Source of the DNA: JAEXOD01 sp963663265
GTDB taxonomy: Bacteria > Bacteroidota > Ignavibacteria > Ignavibacteriales > Melioribacteraceae
Length of the DNA stretch: 64,000 bases
Direction: 5' to 3'
Assembly: GCA_963663265.2 (NCBI GenBank)
Contig: CAXXXM010000001.1
Span: forward strand, 496,001-560,000
Both the position numbers and the translations under genes were made by a program. Positions 41,403 through 50,688 of this stretch are shown here, piece by piece. Position 1 is the stretch's first letter; each line of letters begins with the position of its first letter. Under the pieces are notes generated by a model. That model was not told where the DNA came from, searched no databases, and was given only the letters and a program-made list of their open reading frames with translations.

Positions 41403-42698
41403 ATGGAAAATATTGATTGTAAATTGATGACAAAAGATGATATTATCATAATTACGAAAAACTTGAACGTTTTATTATATTATGATGAACCGATATTATA
41501 TTATGGGCAAAATGAATATGACTCATATATTATAGGGGCAGCTGTTGATGAAGATGTTGAAAATGGTATCAATAGACATTCCCATATTATGGTAACTAAG
41601 GAAGAGTTAAGTCAATTCCTAAACAATAAAATAACTTTACTGGAATTGTTCAAAAAACACTATAATAAAATTTATATTGTTGATACCATATATCAGAAGG
41701 AAGGTTTTGTTATCTATAAATTGGATTTGGAATCCTTGCCTTTTGTATATTTGCCTGATGAGGATTCATACTGTCCTGAAGAGGAAAAGAATTATGATAC
41801 TTTATATATAACATTAAAACCAAAAGATTCGCTGCATCAGATTCCATTAAGATATTTAAAGTATATTGAGGAGAAATTTTATTCAATAATAAACTCTGGT
41901 TCGAAAATTCTTGAAGATTTGTATCAATATCAAGTGAATAGTTATATTGAAGCTTTTCAACCTTCAAGTTTCAAAATAAAACTAAATCTCGATATACAAA
42001 AGAAAGAAAATTGTAAAAATGAATTATTTAAATCTACAGAGTATGTACAGGAAGTTTATTATAATTATAATAAATTAATATTAAGCGAAATTCATAATGA
42101 TATCTCGACACTTTCAAATTCTCCACAAGAAAATACAATATTTAAAATGATCACAGATAGAATTGGGGAAACAATAAGTATTGATGAAAAACTCAATGAC
42201 AAAATTATCCAAGGGGCATGCAGCAGTTATGTTGAAATGTTAGAATTGTGGGATGAAATAGGAGATACCTTAACTTCAATAGATGTTTCTTTTGCCAATA
42301 ATGAAACAGAACAACCGTTAGTGGTAGTAGATAATAAATATCGTATTGAATCAAAAAATAATGAAATTGGTGTTTCAGGTATTTTAAACAAAGGGACCAG
42401 TGAAGACATTGAATTCAAGGAATATAAAATAGGAATTTATCAATTAAGTAAAAAAACAAGAAAGGGCAAAGCGTATATCCTTGATGACCAACAAAAAGAT
42501 GATAAATTATTTCCCTGTTCAATTGATATAATGGGAGAAGACTTTATTGAAGAAACTCCTTTTACTGAATCATTTTTTACCGGTAACGATTTAAATGTAT
42601 TAGCAAAAGCGAGAAAAAAGAATGGTAAAATTGTACACTTGAACATTAAATATGAAAATAAAGCGGAATATGATCATAGGTTAATGTCTTCGGAATAA
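41403..42698 (+). CDS. Unknown acidic island protein, two-domain
   Basis: A 431-residue acidic protein without membrane segments. Residues 1-140 look like an alpha/beta domain starting with a beta strand series (VLLYYDEPILYYGQNEYDSY) and a helix (KEELSQFLNNKITLLELFKK); the centre (about 150-290) is helical; the end (about 300-431) is beta-rich with KKTRKGKAYILDDQ. I do not recognise the family with confidence. It is the last gene of the island and closely follows the 162-residue gene, so they may form one complex or toxin-immunity-like pair, but no toxic fold is visible. Confidence 0.68.
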   Translation: MENIDCKLMTKDDIIIITKNLNVLLYYDEPILYYGQNEYDSYIIGAAVDEDVENGINRHSHIMVTKEELSQFLNNKITLLELFKKHYNKIYIVDTIYQKEGFVIYKLDLESLPFVYLPDEDSYCPEEEKNYDTLYITLKPKDSLHQIPLRYLKYIEEKFYSIINSGSKILEDLYQYQVNSYIEAFQPSSFKIKLNLDIQKKENCKNELFKSTEYVQEVYYNYNKLILSEIHNDISTLSNSPQENTIFKMITDRIGETISIDEKLNDKIIQGACSSYVEMLELWDEIGDTLTSIDVSFANNETEQPLVVVDNKYRIESKNNEIGVSGILNKGTSEDIEFKEYKIGIYQLSKKTRKGKAYILDDQQKDDKLFPCSIDIMGEDFIEETPFTESFFTGNDLNVLAKARKKNGKIVHLNIKYENKAEYDHRLMSSE

Positions 42699-42737
42699 TA
42701 GAAGTTTATTTAGTAAAATCAGCGAACAAGAAATATA

Positions 42738-42767
42738 AATTATGATGGAGTATTCATCATAATTTTC
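42738..42767 (+). terminator. Probable terminator closing the island gene run
   Basis: AATTATGATG (42738-42747) and CATCATAATT (42755-42764) form ten-base arms around a seven-base loop, followed by a short T run. It is 39 bases after the last island stop codon. Confidence 0.6.
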
Positions 42768-42851
42768 GGAAATAGTCCACTAAAAATTTTAATAACCGTC
42801 ACAATAGCGGGTATTATTTTTGCAGGAAGTTAGCGAGAAAGTCAAAAAGAA

Positions 42852-42915
42852 TACGTGCTACTCCAAAAACTTACAAAGCATTTTGTAAGTTTTTCTGTTT
42901 TAAATAGGTAAAAAT
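42852..42915 (+). repeat. Right copy (attR-like) of the tRNA-Glu direct repeat
   Basis: Repeats the last nine or so bases of tRNA-Glu(CTC) and its terminator hairpin from 37739-37803 but no other part of the tRNA. The identity 42857-42877 is 21 bases long. The gap 42699-43012 contains this copy and one hairpin and no gene. Confidence 0.85.
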
Positions 42916-43012
42916 CTCATTCCCAATAGTTTTATTAAAAAATATCTTGAAGATGGTGATTGAAATTAGTAACTTCTTATTAAGATTATTCTGGTGAAAA
43001 TAGGAGATGTTT

Positions 43013-44797
43013 ATGTTTATCCCCGGCAGAAAATACATTATATTAATTGTAATTGGATTGTTTATTGAATCATTAATTCTAATAAGTAGCTGCAAATCTG
43101 ATGACAAACATAAGGCTGATGCATTTCTCAATTTAGATTTTGAGATAATAGGCGAAAATAATAAACCTACAGACTGGTTTTGCGATGGTATTGGTTATAC
43201 AGTAAATCTTGATGGAAATAATGCTTATCACGGTAAATATGGTTTATCAATTAAAAAATATGGTGATGGCAATTTTGCAGGTGCAGGACAGTTCCTCCCG
43301 GTTAATTTGGTAAAAGGGAAACATGTAACTGTATCTGGGTATATAAAAACGTTAAATGTATCAAATGGATATGCATGCTTTTGGTTACGTATAGATTCAA
43401 ATCAGACAACAATAAAAAAGGTCGACATGTCTGAAAAAGGAGTAAAAGGGACAACAATTTGGAAAAGATATATTGTTGAGATGGATATTGACAGAGGTGC
43501 AGATGCTGTTTGTTTTGGAGCTTTGTTAAATGGAGATGGAACTGCCTGGTTTGATAGCTTAAATGTTTATATTGATGGAGTTGCACTCACTAAAGAAATT
43601 TGCAAAGTTTTTATTCCTAATGCTGATGAATTAAATGAGCTTAAGAAAAATACAATTGAGCTAAAAAGTGTAAATCCAAATGATGATTTTTCAGATTTAC
43701 AAGGGCTTAATCCTTTCTTTAAAGATGCCGAAATAGTGGCTTTAGGTGAAGGTACACATGGAACAAGCGAGTTTTTCAAAATGAAACATCGATTAATAAA
43801 ATTCATGGCTTCACAAAATAAAAATATCACCTTTGCTTTTGAAGCAAATTTGCCTGAATGCAGGGCAATTAATGAATATATTCATTCCGGTGTTGGAAAT
43901 GCTAAAGTATTATTAAAGGGATTGTATTTTTGGACATGGGATACCCAAGAAGTTTTGGATATGATAGAATGGATGAAAAATTATAACCTTTCAAAACAGG
44001 GGAATATTGATTTTTATGGATTCGATATGCAAACCCCAACTGTTGCACTTAAAAACATAGTTCAATTTGTTAAAAAGTATGAACCTGAATATTTAGATTC
44101 GGTTAAAATAATTGAAAAAACCATTTGTGAATCGTATGAAAATATAATGAGACGATATTTTAACCCTGATAAAATTTCAGTTTCAAAATGGAAAGAAGAT
44201 TCAGATAACTTATATAACCATTTAATTAAAAACCAAAAGGTTTATTCTAAAATTGTTGATTCTACAACTATTAAAAATTTGATAAAAGATGCAGATATAA
44301 TTGTTCAAGGAGCATCAATGTTTGCAAATGGTCTATCTGGACGTGATTATTATATGGCAGAAAATGTTAAGTGGATAAAAGAAAATTTTGCCGCAAAAAC
44401 AAAGTTAATCCTTTGGGCACATAATGGACACGTAAGTAAAATGCGTGATAAAATGGGTGGTTTTTTAGCAAAAGAATATTCAACTAAATTATTTTCAATT
44501 GGGTTTACATATTATGATGGTAGTTATACTACTTATGGGAAAAAGGGGTTGACTGCGTATTCTACTGATTTACCGGAAGAAGGGAGCATTGAATCGATTT
44601 TGAATAGCTTGGGAAAACAATATTTGTTTTTAAGTCTAAAGAATTCTTCTTCAAACTCCTCTTGGCTTAATAATCAAATTAAAATGCGATCAGTTGGAGC
44701 ACGTCAATCCAATAATCCATTTTATCCGTTAATTCTCCCAGAAAATTTTGATGGATTGATCTATATTGAGAAATCAACACCGACGAAATTGCTTTGA
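43013..44797 (+). CDS. Erythromycin-esterase-family lipoprotein with N-terminal beta domain
   Basis: A 594-residue protein. The ATG at 43013 is preferred over the one at 43007 because AGGAG (43002-43006) touches the first but is spaced six bases from the second. It has a lipoprotein signal with lipobox ISSC near residue 25. Residues about 38-190 form a beta-sandwich-like domain (like carbohydrate-binding modules), and from about 220 comes the erythromycin esterase domain: VALGEGTHGTSEFFKMKHRL (about 243-262) with the catalytic His, FAFEANLPECRAINEY, DFYGFDMQ and LWAHNGHVSKM. The family hydrolyses macrolide lactones in resistant bacteria, but many members have other, unknown substrates. It is probably surface- or periplasm-anchored. 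Confidence 0.87.
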   Translation: MFIPGRKYIILIVIGLFIESLILISSCKSDDKHKADAFLNLDFEIIGENNKPTDWFCDGIGYTVNLDGNNAYHGKYGLSIKKYGDGNFAGAGQFLPVNLVKGKHVTVSGYIKTLNVSNGYACFWLRIDSNQTTIKKVDMSEKGVKGTTIWKRYIVEMDIDRGADAVCFGALLNGDGTAWFDSLNVYIDGVALTKEICKVFIPNADELNELKKNTIELKSVNPNDDFSDLQGLNPFFKDAEIVALGEGTHGTSEFFKMKHRLIKFMASQNKNITFAFEANLPECRAINEYIHSGVGNAKVLLKGLYFWTWDTQEVLDMIEWMKNYNLSKQGNIDFYGFDMQTPTVALKNIVQFVKKYEPEYLDSVKIIEKTICESYENIMRRYFNPDKISVSKWKEDSDNLYNHLIKNQKVYSKIVDSTTIKNLIKDADIIVQGASMFANGLSGRDYYMAENVKWIKENFAAKTKLILWAHNGHVSKMRDKMGGFLAKEYSTKLFSIGFTYYDGSYTTYGKKGLTAYSTDLPEEGSIESILNSLGKQYLFLSLKNSSSNSSWLNNQIKMRSVGARQSNNPFYPLILPENFDGLIYIEKSTPTKLL

Positions 44798-44801
44798 ATT
44801 C

Positions 44802-46982
44802 TTAATTTTTCTTAAAGCTCACAAAAAAGCTTGTACCTTCATTTTTTGAAGTTTTATAACTTATTTGTGCATTATTTATTGTGCAATACTCTTTAACTAA
44901 AGCTAATCCTAATCCGTTACCATCAAATTTGCGTGTATAACCTTGTTCTGCTTGAGTAAAAGGTTTAAATATATTTGGCATATACTCTTCGGCAATACCA
45001 ATTCCGGTATCTTTAACAGCTACAGTTAAGTGCGATTTGTTGTTATCATTAACTTCAATTGTAACTTTGCCTTTAGAAGTAAATTTAATAGCATTATCAA
45101 TTAAATTTGAGAATATTTGAGTTACTGAATGTTCATCGAAAACTAAAAGAGAATCGTCAACATTAGAAACCAACTCAAAATCAATTTCATTTTCCTTAGC
45201 TTTTATTGCAAATGACTTTTTTAAGTTTTCAAGTACTTGAATTAAATCACGTTCTTTAAAGTTAGCCTTAAAACTGCCAATTTGAAGCTCTGACATATTT
45301 AGCAATAATTCAATAGTACGAATTATTCTATCGGCAGCATCTTCAACAGACCTAAAATATCCTTTAACATCTTCGGATAGTTTGTCTTTTAATTCTTCTT
45401 TTACTAATCCAAGATAATTAATAATATTACTTATAGGAGTTCGTATTTCGTGAGACATTTGGGCTAAAAAGTGAGACTTTAATAAATTTGATTTTTCAGC
45501 TTCGTTTCTTGCACATTCAAGCTCTTTAATATAGTTATCCTTTATAATAAGTCCACTAATTGAAGAAGCACATGCTTTTAAGATTGATTCATCTACTTCG
45601 TTCCAAATTCTTTCTTTAGTACAATCATTAAAACCAATTATACCCCATAAGCTATCCCTAAAAATAATTGGAACAATTAAAACAGATTTAACATCGTATT
45701 CTTCAAATATTAATTTTTCAAACGGATCGAAATTTTTAGTTAAACCAAATATAGAATTCCCTTCAACTAAATAATTATACCAGTATTGCAAAATTTCAGT
45801 TGCAATAATTTTATGATCAGCTTTGTAGTTAACTAAAGAAGGGATATTTTTGTTTAACCATTCATAAGCAAAAGTAAAACAATTAGGTATTCGTTTTGGG
45901 TTAAAATGGGTTTTGCAAATAAAAATTCTATCAACTTTGGCAGCTTTCCCCAAAATTTTTAGAGATTCATTAATGGCTAAATCAAAATCGTTTAAACTTA
46001 ATAATGCTTGAGTAGAGTTGGCAATTCCAATCAGTAAGTTTGTATGTTTATCTAAGGTTTCTTCAGTTATTTTATTTTCAGTAATATTAGAAAAACTTTC
46101 TAAAAAATAAGTTGAATCATTATAATTAATTGTAGTTAGCGAAGTTAGAATATTAAATACATTATTATTGGGAGACTGAAATAAAGTTTTGTAATTGCCT
46201 GTACTATATTTTTCAATCCAACAATTTAAGTCTTCATCTTTTGCAATAAAATTAGTGCGTGGTTTGCCAATTAATTTATTTATATCACAATTTAATATTT
46301 CTTGAGTGGCAAAATTTGCATCCATTATTTCAAATGTTTCACGATCAATTACTAAGACAGCAACATTTATTGAATCAAGGATTAATTTTAGTTCGCGTTT
46401 TTTTTGTTTTGTGGCTTCAGTTTTTTGAGCAACCTTTTGAGCACTAATAGATTTAAGGTTTTTTACTTCTTTGCGAAGATTATAATTATTAATTACTGCG
46501 GCAAATTGATTTGCATGAGAAGTAATTAAACTTAAAGAGAACTGTTCGTAGTTCTTTTGTCCATTTGTCAAATAAATAAGGCAAACGCCCAATATTTGCG
46601 AAGAGAATAACAGGGGAACAATAATAACATTTGTTAATGCATCTTCGGGACAATCTAATTTGGTGTAAAAAATATTTCCACTTGTAAGAACTAACGGAAT
46701 AATTTTTTGATCTAATAAATCATCATAAATTGATTGGTGGTTAATGTTTGAATTTGGGAAACATGTTCTTGATTTACTAAAAACAAAATCACCATCAATC
46801 ATTGTATAGTAAACTGCAGTATGAGAATAAGGAATTTCTAAAAAAACATCTAATCCTTTTTCAATAACAACAGAAAGTGGTTCGTTAATTATCCTTTTCG
46901 ACGAAAAATTAAACATCGAATTGATAAACTTTTGCCACCAAAAACTTGAATGTGTAGAATTGTTTAACTTGTTCAAATCCAT
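44802..46982 (-). CDS. Sensor histidine kinase, GAF-PAS-GAF-HisKA-HATPase
   Basis: A 726-residue cytosolic kinase with no membrane helix. Order: GAF-like (about 35-185), short coiled coil, PAS (about 200-310), GAF (about 320-485), dimerisation helix with the H-box QMSHEIRTPIS whose phosphorylated His is residue 511, and the ATPase domain (about 620-726) with N-box SNLIDNAIKFT, G1 VKDTGIGI and G2 GNGLGLALVKEY. No receiver domain or response regulator gene lies nearby, so its output is separate. It is the last gene after the HDOD gene with a 15-base gap. The ligand is unknown; GAF and PAS domains often sense small molecules or redox state. Confidence 0.93.
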   Translation of the reverse strand: MDLNKLNNSTHSSFWWQKFINSMFNFSSKRIINEPLSVVIEKGLDVFLEIPYSHTAVYYTMIDGDFVFSKSRTCFPNSNINHQSIYDDLLDQKIIPLVLTSGNIFYTKLDCPEDALTNVIIVPLLFSSQILGVCLIYLTNGQKNYEQFSLSLITSHANQFAAVINNYNLRKEVKNLKSISAQKVAQKTEATKQKKRELKLILDSINVAVLVIDRETFEIMDANFATQEILNCDINKLIGKPRTNFIAKDEDLNCWIEKYSTGNYKTLFQSPNNNVFNILTSLTTINYNDSTYFLESFSNITENKITEETLDKHTNLLIGIANSTQALLSLNDFDLAINESLKILGKAAKVDRIFICKTHFNPKRIPNCFTFAYEWLNKNIPSLVNYKADHKIIATEILQYWYNYLVEGNSIFGLTKNFDPFEKLIFEEYDVKSVLIVPIIFRDSLWGIIGFNDCTKERIWNEVDESILKACASSISGLIIKDNYIKELECARNEAEKSNLLKSHFLAQMSHEIRTPISNIINYLGLVKEELKDKLSEDVKGYFRSVEDAADRIIRTIELLLNMSELQIGSFKANFKERDLIQVLENLKKSFAIKAKENEIDFELVSNVDDSLLVFDEHSVTQIFSNLIDNAIKFTSKGKVTIEVNDNNKSHLTVAVKDTGIGIAEEYMPNIFKPFTQAEQGYTRKFDGNGLGLALVKEYCTINNAQISYKTSKNEGTSFFVSFKKN

Positions 46983-46997
46983 ATATTCAGAAAAATA

Positions 46998-47846
46998 TTA
47001 TTCAACCAATAATAAAGAAACCGTATCCCTATAACTATTTAACAACTTATCCTTCATATTCATAAACAAACCAGAGGGTAATAAAATCATATCAAACACT
47101 TTAGCATTTGGCTGAGGAACAAAGTCATCACCTGGGAAACCCAAATCAAGAAATCGAGTTATAATATCGCCAAGATGAACAGAAGTTACTAATAAATCTA
47201 ACCTGCCATTTACAAAACCAGTATGATGATTTGAAATGGCATTACGCAATGATAAAGGAAGTTTCCATTTCGCAGCTAATAATTCACCTGCAAAATCATG
47301 TCCAATACCCAAAATTTTCTTTTCAGCTTCTAAAATTGTGGTCTTATTATCCTCGCAATACTTTAGTACTTCAGTATATTCCTTAGGAAATTGATCAAAA
47401 AAAACAAGTTTACCTATGTCGTGTAAAATGCCAGCAACAAAATAATTTTCTAATTTAGAAACGCCTAACGCCTCGCCAATTAACCGGGCAGAGGTTCCAA
47501 CGCCAATAGAATGCGACCAAAATTCAACAGGTCTAAATTTGTGAATGATTTTCTTTTTGGCAAATAAATTGATTATTGAAAGAGCTAAAACAATATTATG
47601 AATTTCGTTAAATCCCAAGTATAAAATTGCTCTGGAAATAGTATCAATTCTACCGGAAAATCCATAAAATGGAGAGTTAACCACTTTCAGAACTTTTAAG
47701 GAAGAAGCCTGATCAGAAGAAATAATTTTTGCCAAATCATCAACCGTTGTACGTGGATTTGATAAGGCTTCCGATAGAGTGGAGTAAATTGTAGGTAGAG
47801 TAGGGAGTTTGCTTACTCCTGATTCAATCTTTTCAATAATTGTCAT
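46998..47846 (-). CDS. HDOD-domain signalling protein
   Basis: A 282-residue protein with an HDOD domain across most of its length. LPTLPTIYSTLSEAL at residues 14-28, ISSDQASSLKVLKVVNSPFYGF and AGILHDIGKLVFFDQ are typical. The metal-binding HD pair is present in HDIGK, but the HDOD family as a whole usually lacks the catalytic set, so it probably scaffolds rather than cleaves. The start overlaps the upstream 113-residue gene by four bases and the histidine kinase follows after 15, so the three act together, probably in environmental or motility-like signalling. Confidence 0.9.
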   Translation of the reverse strand: MTIIEKIESGVSKLPTLPTIYSTLSEALSNPRTTVDDLAKIISSDQASSLKVLKVVNSPFYGFSGRIDTISRAILYLGFNEIHNIVLALSIINLFAKKKIIHKFRPVEFWSHSIGVGTSARLIGEALGVSKLENYFVAGILHDIGKLVFFDQFPKEYTEVLKYCEDNKTTILEAEKKILGIGHDFAGELLAAKWKLPLSLRNAISNHHTGFVNGRLDLLVTSVHLGDIITRFLDLGFPGDDFVPQPNAKVFDMILLPSGLFMNMKDKLLNSYRDTVSLLLVE

Positions 47847-48184
47847 ATATTGTTTTCCTGCTCGTTAGATAACCTTTTAACTAAGTGAATAATTGCCATA
47901 TTAAACATATCCAATTCCACTTCTTTTTGAGGTTCCCAAAGCAAACGCCTTTTTAATTGTTCAACAGCTAATTCTTTTATTTCTGAATTTACTTCTTCAT
48001 TTGGCGTATTGTTTTCATTGCAAGTAACACTTACAAATTGAATACCCCAAGTTCTAAACAGAGATAAATGTCTAATTTGAAACTGGGTTCCTGAAGAAAT
48101 TAAAACTTGTCCATATTTGTTGACTATTGAATTACTAAATGTCATTCCTTCCTTAAGGTCTTCAATTGGTAAATTTTTTAGCAT
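47843..48184 (-). CDS. Small DUF3391-like partner of the HDOD protein
   Basis: A 113-residue protein whose first half, LKEGMTFSNSIVNKYGQVLISSGTQFQIRHLSLF and RTWGIQFVSV (split to keep short), resembles the N-terminal beta-rich module that precedes HD-GYP domains, with alternating strands and a conserved GMxxxxxxxxxxGxxL pattern. The second half is helical. It starts the kinase operon and overlaps the HDOD gene by four bases, so it may be the detached N-terminal module of a cyclic-nucleotide signalling protein. Name by similarity of pattern only. Confidence 0.65.
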   Translation of the reverse strand: MLKNLPIEDLKEGMTFSNSIVNKYGQVLISSGTQFQIRHLSLFRTWGIQFVSVTCNENNTPNEEVNSEIKELAVEQLKRRLLWEPQKEVELDMFNMAIIHLVKRLSNEQENNI

Positions 48185-48289
48185 TAGTAATTTCGCATAA
48201 TAATTAAAAATTTGGTTCTAATTTAATAATCAAATGTTAATATCACAATTATTTTTTGAAAATTTAGATGTTAAACTTGTTTTATAATA

Positions 48290-48327
48290 AAAAAAAAGGG
48301 TGTTTTATATAAAACACCCTTTTTTTT
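48290..48327. terminator. Bidirectional intrinsic terminator
   Basis: GGGTGTTTTAT (48298-48308) and ATAAAACACCC (48309-48319) form a perfect 22-base palindrome flanked by an A run and a T run. It lies 24 bases beyond the stop of the ABC export operon. Confidence 0.88.
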
Positions 48328-48343
48328 GTGTAGAAAGTCAAAT

Positions 48344-49510
48344 TTAAGCTCTTAAGGCATCAACAATTTTTAATCTTGAGGCTCTAATAGATGGTAAAAA
48401 ACCTCCTAAAAAGCCCATTATTACTGCAAAAATTAATGATGAGATAACAATATCAACAGAAAGAGCAAATGAGAATTGCAATTCAGAAAAGCTATTGAAA
48501 TTTAATGCTGAAATAGTGATAAATTGCAACAGTGAAGCAATAAGCAAGCCTAATATTCCAGCAATGATTGAAATAGAAAGTGATTCAATTAAAAAAGCCG
48601 CTAATATACTTTTTCTTCTAAATCCCAATGATCTAAGAGTACCAATTTCTACTGTACGGTTTGCAACAGCAGAATACATTGTAATCATGGCACCAATAAT
48701 AGAGCCAAAACTAAAAATTACAGTAATAAAAGTACCCAAAATACTTATAAAACCTGATAAAGCCTGACTTTGTTCTTCAAAATACTTCTTTTCAGATTTT
48801 GGTTCGTAATATTGTAGGCGTTTATCAGCATTAAAAGCTCTTATAAAATTTTGATAATTTGAAGGATTATTAAGTTTAATTGTTGTGCTGGAAACAGCAT
48901 TTCCTCTGTTAAAAGCATTCAACAATTGTTTAGAATCGCCCCAAATTTCAGAATCAAATCCACTTCCACCGGAGTTAAACTTACCAACAATTGTCCAATA
49001 ATCACCTGCAAACTTAATTTTATCGCCAATATTTGTGTTGTAAAATGTAGATTGAACTCCGCTTCCGACAATAATTTCTCTAAGTCCAAATTTAAAAATT
49101 CTGCCCTCAGTAATTTTTACTTGAGGTCTTAAACTAAAAACAGGTTCAGAAACGCCTCGAACACATAAATTGCTTAAACCGCCTGATTTTTTATTTAAGT
49201 TAATAATAACAACAGGTTCAGTTGAAACAATTTGCTGTCCATCATTTTGTTGGGCAATAAACGGGAGTGTTTTTATTACAGCTTGTGATTCAGCGTCAAT
49301 TATGCTGCTAATTTCGCCGTTTGCCGCCTTACGAGTAATAATTACGTTATCCTCACTTCCGGTTGCAATAAGAGTTTTTTGTACACCATGAGCCATCATT
49401 AAAACAGCGGCAAATACAAATACTACCAATGCAATACCAACAATAGTAATTCCTGTTGTAAGTTTTCTTACTGCTAAGTTTCTTATAATATATTTAAATG
49501 GAATTTTCAT
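48344..49510 (-). CDS. MacB-like ABC transporter permease (second)
   Basis: A 388-residue FtsX-family permease: N-terminal helix after FKYIIRNLAVRKLTTGITI, periplasmic MacB-type domain (about 40-260), then three helices with TVEIGTLRSLGFRRKSIL. The order resembles MacB/YknZ-type permeases, where the ATPase is a separate gene. It is the last gene of the operon, nine bases after its sister. Two permease genes, one ATPase and one adaptor suggest a heterodimeric pump of unknown cargo. Confidence 0.9.
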   Translation of the reverse strand: MKIPFKYIIRNLAVRKLTTGITIVGIALVVFVFAAVLMMAHGVQKTLIATGSEDNVIITRKAANGEISSIIDAESQAVIKTLPFIAQQNDGQQIVSTEPVVIINLNKKSGGLSNLCVRGVSEPVFSLRPQVKITEGRIFKFGLREIIVGSGVQSTFYNTNIGDKIKFAGDYWTIVGKFNSGGSGFDSEIWGDSKQLLNAFNRGNAVSSTTIKLNNPSNYQNFIRAFNADKRLQYYEPKSEKKYFEEQSQALSGFISILGTFITVIFSFGSIIGAMITMYSAVANRTVEIGTLRSLGFRRKSILAAFLIESLSISIIAGILGLLIASLLQFITISALNFNSFSELQFSFALSVDIVISSLIFAVIMGFLGGFLPSIRASRLKIVDALRA

Positions 49511-49519
49511 CTTTACCTC

Positions 49520-50680
49520 TTAACCTAAGTGACGGAAACCGTCAACAATTTTTGTTGTTAATGCACGCTGAATAGGGAATAGTGATGCAATTATTCCAAC
49601 TAAAACAGCAGATGAAACAGATAATACAATTGTAATAACTTCAAGCTTAAACACAGGGAAATATGCTTTTGGAATTGCAGCAGCAAATCCCTGAATTAAT
49701 GGGTATGAAAGTAATAGACCGGTACCTCCACCTAAACAAGAAATTACCATCGATTCACCTAATATTAACCCAATTAAATGGAATCCGGTAAATCCTAAAG
49801 TCTTAAATACTGCATATTCTCTGGTTCGTTCTCTTGCCGACATAATCATGGTATTGCCTAAGACTAACATAATAATTCCAATAATAATAAAGGACATTAC
49901 ATTCATTGAAGTAAATATTGCACTTGAAGCTGAAATAAAACTTTGAACAAAAGCTCTTTCAGTTTCTGTTTTAGTTTCTGCAACAGAGTTGTTGAATAAA
50001 GCATCAATTTTAGCAGATATTTCAGCCGCGTTATTTGGATCTTTTATTTTAATAATATACCATCCAATTTCATTTGCTCTTGCCGGAGATTCGGCTTCCA
50101 TTCGTTGGTTTAAGTAATCCCAATTAAAAAACATCTGAGTACAATCAGTTGTTTCAAATTTGGGTTTGTATATTGCTCTAACAACAAAATCCCATCTGCC
50201 GGGGAATATATCTCCTTCAATAGTCATTACATCGCCAATTTTAAGGTTATATTGTTTGGCTAAATCAATTCCAATAACGCAAGCGTTTCGTTCTTTTAAT
50301 AAATTTTCATATTCTTCTTTAGGTATTAAATACTCCGGATAAACGTCAAACATTGTTTTCATATCAACGGCTATTCTTGAAAAGAATTGATCTTTATCAA
50401 TATAAACACCTTGAAACCAATTTGAATAAGTAACAGTTTCAACTCCTTCCACTTTTTGAATTTTTTCCAAATATGAGTAGGGAAGAGAGAAAATAAATGA
50501 AACAGAGTGCCTTGTTATTAATCTGTTATTAGCAGAAGCTTCAATTCCATAATGCCAAGCAGTAACAACTGTTTGTAATAAGTTAAAAGCAATAACAGCA
50601 ACAGCAATTCCAAGTATTGTTAATATGGTTCTAAGTTTATGCCTAAAAGCATTTTTGAAAACTATTTTAAGTATTTTCAT
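49520..50680 (-). CDS. MacB-like ABC transporter permease (first)
   Basis: A 386-residue permease with the same build: KNAFRHKLRTILTILGIAVAVIAFN (first helix, residues 9-33, written in family style), a periplasmic domain, and MIMSARERTREYAVFKTLGF before the final helices. It lies eight bases after the ATPase gene and nine before the second permease, so all are one transcript. It is not closely identical to the second permease, so the two are old paralogues rather than a recent duplication. Confidence 0.9.
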   Translation of the reverse strand: MKILKIVFKNAFRHKLRTILTILGIAVAVIAFNLLQTVVTAWHYGIEASANNRLITRHSVSFIFSLPYSYLEKIQKVEGVETVTYSNWFQGVYIDKDQFFSRIAVDMKTMFDVYPEYLIPKEEYENLLKERNACVIGIDLAKQYNLKIGDVMTIEGDIFPGRWDFVVRAIYKPKFETTDCTQMFFNWDYLNQRMEAESPARANEIGWYIIKIKDPNNAAEISAKIDALFNNSVAETKTETERAFVQSFISASSAIFTSMNVMSFIIIGIIMLVLGNTMIMSARERTREYAVFKTLGFTGFHLIGLILGESMVISCLGGGTGLLLSYPLIQGFAAAIPKAYFPVFKLEVITIVLSVSSAVLVGIIASLFPIQRALTTKIVDGFRHLG

Positions 50681-50688
50681 ATTTGCTC

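Larger units (their letters stand above)
37748..42877 (+). mobile_element. Candidate genomic island inserted at tRNA-Glu(CTC), no integrase seen
   Basis: The segment is bounded on the left by an intact tRNA and on the right by a second copy of the tRNA 3' end plus terminator, the pattern left by site-specific integration. Its six genes all run in one direction and none is a housekeeping gene: a Cys-rich lipoprotein, a TerB-like/BRCT protein, a small membrane protein, a SAP-like protein and two unknowns. No integrase, transposase or relaxase is present, so it would need help in trans or is an immobile remnant. Confidence 0.65.

Noticed and set aside
42878..43012. A second integrated element starting at the right repeat copy
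   Set aside because: No third copy of the repeat is found downstream, and the next gene has its own clear start.
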